A stretch of DNA of 8,092 nt, from the NCBI GenBank assembly GCA_029549705.1, contig JAKPIR010000186.1:1-8092 (forward strand), written 5' to 3'. Made by a program: the position numbers and the translations under genes. The DNA comes from Pseudomonadota bacterium (GTDB taxonomy: Bacteria > Pseudomonadota > Gammaproteobacteria > Burkholderiales > Methylophilaceae). How positions within the stretch are numbered: position 1 is the stretch's first letter; every line of letters starts with the position of its first letter. The notes beneath the pieces are model-generated. The model ran no database searches, was not told the DNA's origin, and worked only from the letters and a program-made list of their open reading frames with translations. Below are positions 6,529 to 8,092 of this stretch, piece after piece.

Positions 6529-6995
6529 TGTATTTTTGGAACATTGAAAAACTCAAAGCTCAAATCATAGAAAGACCACTTACGGATAAAGAAACCTTGC
6601 CCTATTTAATTTTAACCTTGGCTTTACTTACGGCTATCAAATATTTACCGCAACATGCCGAGTTTAATTTATGGGATTACGTGTTGCTATTTGTTGAAGT
6701 CACATCCATTATTGCTGGCACTTATTGGCTGTTTTTAAAAAACAAAGCTGAGGCAGGCAGCCATTTTTTACAACGTTATTTTGCTATTGGTTGGGTTGCA
6801 AGTATTAGAGTTATCGTCTTTGCTATTCCAGTGATGATTTTACTCGCGGTGATTTTAATTTTTACAAACGCAAATTGGCTGTTTGCCGAAGCTTCCACTT
6901 TTGCGGATTCGCTATTTTATATTGTATTAGCGCTGGTTATTTATTGGTATAACGGCAAACAAATTGCCGATGTTGCTGAAAAAGCAAAATATTAG
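6525..6995 (+). CDS. Four-helix membrane protein of unknown function inside the rnf operon
   Basis: I do not recognise a named family for this 156-residue protein. A short amphipathic N-terminus (MYFWNIEKLKAQIIERPLT) leads into four predicted membrane segments: about 25-41, 50-71, 92-113 and 127-143. A polar loop (KNKAEAGSHFLQRYF) lies between helices 2 and 3, and the C-terminus is charged. There are no cysteines, so it is not an iron-sulfur subunit, and no flavin-attachment SGAT-like motif is seen. It overlaps the rnfC stop and ends nine bases before rnfD, so it is made together with Rnf subunits. It could be an assembly or accessory factor of the complex, or an unrelated passenger; the position favours the former but does not prove it. 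Translation could start at 6525 or at the next codon, 6528, which is better spaced from GGAG. Confidence 0.85.
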   Translation: MMYFWNIEKLKAQIIERPLTDKETLPYLILTLALLTAIKYLPQHAEFNLWDYVLLFVEVTSIIAGTYWLFLKNKAEAGSHFLQRYFAIGWVASIRVIVFAIPVMILLAVILIFTNANWLFAEASTFADSLFYIVLALVIYWYNGKQIADVAEKAKY

Positions 6996-6998
6996 GGA
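6994..6998 (+). promoter_or_regulatory. Ribosome binding site of rnfD (supports a TTG start)
   Basis: AGGGA overlaps the TAG stop of the preceding gene and is followed by a six-base spacer and TTG at 7005. It supports TTG as the real start, as does the resulting N-terminus, SRSPYITNAPSVSTIM, which matches the usual beginning of RnfD. A start at the next ATG (residue 17) would lose this conserved segment. Confidence 0.8.
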
Positions 6999-7004
6999 TT
7001 ACTT

Positions 7005-8024
7005 TTGAGCCGCTCACCTTACATTACTAACGCACCATCGGTTAGCACCATCATGCTAAAAGTGTTGCTGGCACTCGTGCCCGGCATTTTTGCTTATGCA
7101 TGGATTTACGGTGGCGGCATTTTAGTCACAATCACACTTGCCACCATTACAGCACTTGCCGCAGAGGCGGCGTTATTAAAAATTCGCCAACGCCCAATCA
7201 AGCCGCATTTATTAGATTTAAGTGCGGTGGTTACCGCTTGGCTGCTGGCATTAGCCTTGCCACCGCTGGCGCCTTGGTGGCTAATTGTCGTCGGCACCCT
7301 GTTTGCCATTGTAATAGCGAAACAACTCTACGGTGGCTTAGGTTACAACCCGTTTAACCCTGCAATGGTGGGTTACGCGGTGTTGCTGATTTCATTTCCA
7401 CTGATTATGACCAAGTGGCCCGCACCTTTGGTATTGGCACAAACAAAATTGAGTTTTTTAGACCAGCTCAGCTTCATTTTTAATCAGGCGTTACCAAACA
7501 ACATTCAAGTCGATGCCATTACCTCAGCCACGCCGCTCGATTATTTAAAAACACACCTCAAATTGAATCAAAGCTTATCTGAAATATCCCAAGCCCCAAT
7601 TTTTGGCGTGTACGGCGCCAAAGGTGGCGAGATGGTTACAGGCGCATATTTGCTCGGCGGCCTCTATTTAATGCAACAGCGCATTATCAGCTGGCATTTA
7701 CCAACCGCATTTTTAGGCGCACTATCGGCCATCGCCTTGGTTTTTTATGTTGCCGACCCCGAATATTTTGCCAGCCCGTTATTTCATTTAACCAGCGGCG
7801 CATCACTACTTTGTGCGTTTTTTATTATTACCGACCCAGTAAGCGGGCCCACCACACCGCGCGGCAAGCTCTACTTTGCTGCGGGCGTAGGCGTACTCAC
7901 CTATTTAATTCGGGTTTATGGCGGCTACCCTGATGGCGTAGCCTTTGCGGTATTGATTATGAATATGTGCGTGCCGCTGATTGATGCGCACACGCAACCC
8001 AGAGTGTTTGGTCACGAGAAATAA
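7005..8024 (+). CDS. rnfD: Electron transport complex subunit RnfD (TTG start)
   Basis: A 339-residue inner-membrane flavoprotein subunit of Rnf, related to NqrB, with many hydrophobic helices. Family signatures seen are SPYITNAPSVSTIM (4-17), QLYGGLGYNPFNPAMVGY (107-124), ITDPVSGPTTPRGK (275-288) and YGGYPDGVAFAVLIMN (305-320). The segment VDAITSATPLDYL (169-181) corresponds to the site where a Thr covalently carries FMN. T176 is the expected attachment residue, and the usual S/T-G-A-T reads T-S-A-T here. Length is close to the usual 340-350. It follows the unnamed membrane gene by nine bases and precedes rnfG by one base, so it is part of one transcript. Confidence 0.96.
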   Translation: MSRSPYITNAPSVSTIMLKVLLALVPGIFAYAWIYGGGILVTITLATITALAAEAALLKIRQRPIKPHLLDLSAVVTAWLLALALPPLAPWWLIVVGTLFAIVIAKQLYGGLGYNPFNPAMVGYAVLLISFPLIMTKWPAPLVLAQTKLSFLDQLSFIFNQALPNNIQVDAITSATPLDYLKTHLKLNQSLSEISQAPIFGVYGAKGGEMVTGAYLLGGLYLMQQRIISWHLPTAFLGALSAIALVFYVADPEYFASPLFHLTSGASLLCAFFIITDPVSGPTTPRGKLYFAAGVGVLTYLIRVYGGYPDGVAFAVLIMNMCVPLIDAHTQPRVFGHEK

Positions 8025-8025
8025 T

Positions 8026-8092
8026 ATGCCGGATGGTTTTTTAAAAAGTCCAATTGTTAAGCATGCGGTACAAACCGCACTCTCGTTATTGG
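8026..8092 (+). CDS. rnfG: Start of RnfG (truncated by window edge)
   Basis: The ATG at 8026, one base after the rnfD stop, opens a frame that stays open to the edge: MPDGFLKSPIVKHAVQTALS, then LL. A short polar stretch entering a hydrophobic segment fits the N-terminal membrane anchor of RnfG, the periplasm-facing flavoprotein that covalently binds FMN. The call rests on gene order (rnfABCDGE) and this N-terminal pattern. The FMN-binding SGAT motif lies beyond the window. Only a weak GAG precedes the ATG. Confidence 0.75.
   Translation, partial: MPDGFLKSPIVKHAVQTALSLL

Noticed and set aside
5913..6563. Long open frame of 216 codons on the minus strand opposite rnfC
   Set aside because: It is the antisense of the Ala/Lys-rich tail; GC-rich alanine codons rarely make antisense stops. 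The translated product is Ala/Ser-rich with no recognisable domain, and rnfC is clearly the real gene.

Overview
The window holds parts of two divergent operons from a proteobacterium, most likely a betaproteobacterium of the Methylophilaceae type (Methylotenera/Methylophilus relatives). That placement is inference. It rests on the gene order dapA-bamC-MBL hydrolase, the roughly even base composition, and protein sequences that look betaproteobacterial; no database search was possible.

Left edge (1-284): the last 14 codons of an Ala/Pro-rich protein on the + strand, a strong hairpin-plus-T-tract terminator at 61-90, and about 190 bases with no securely supported gene. One short minus-strand frame there, ending next to the terminator, is a weak small-protein or gene-remnant candidate.

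Minus-strand operon (285-3268, read right to left): dapA (lysine/diaminopimelate pathway), bamC (outer-membrane assembly lipoprotein) and an MBL-fold hydrolase of the YycJ/PhnP type. The gaps are 44 and 9 bases. bamC starts at an internal ATG with a good ribosome binding site, not at the longest open frame, and carries a charged insert with a duplicated LKFWG motif.

Divergent intergenic region (3269-3506): a perfect 20-bp palindrome at 3367-3386 and a consensus TATAAT box at 3472-3477 shortly before rnfA. The palindrome is the best candidate regulatory site in the window.

Plus-strand operon (3507-8092, continuing past the edge): rnfA, rnfB, rnfC, an unnamed four-helix membrane protein, rnfD and the start of rnfG. 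Together these encode most of the ion-translocating ferredoxin:NAD(P)+ oxidoreductase (Rnf) complex. RnfC receives electrons at the NADH/flavin side and RnfB carries the ferredoxin-type clusters. RnfA, RnfD and RnfG form the membrane and flavin part; RnfE would be expected just downstream. The extra membrane gene between rnfC and rnfD is translationally coupled to rnfC and is not a standard Rnf subunit. It is the most interesting protein-level observation here. I saw no CRISPR array, tRNA, rRNA, insertion sequence or phage gene, and most of the window is ordinary core-genome content.
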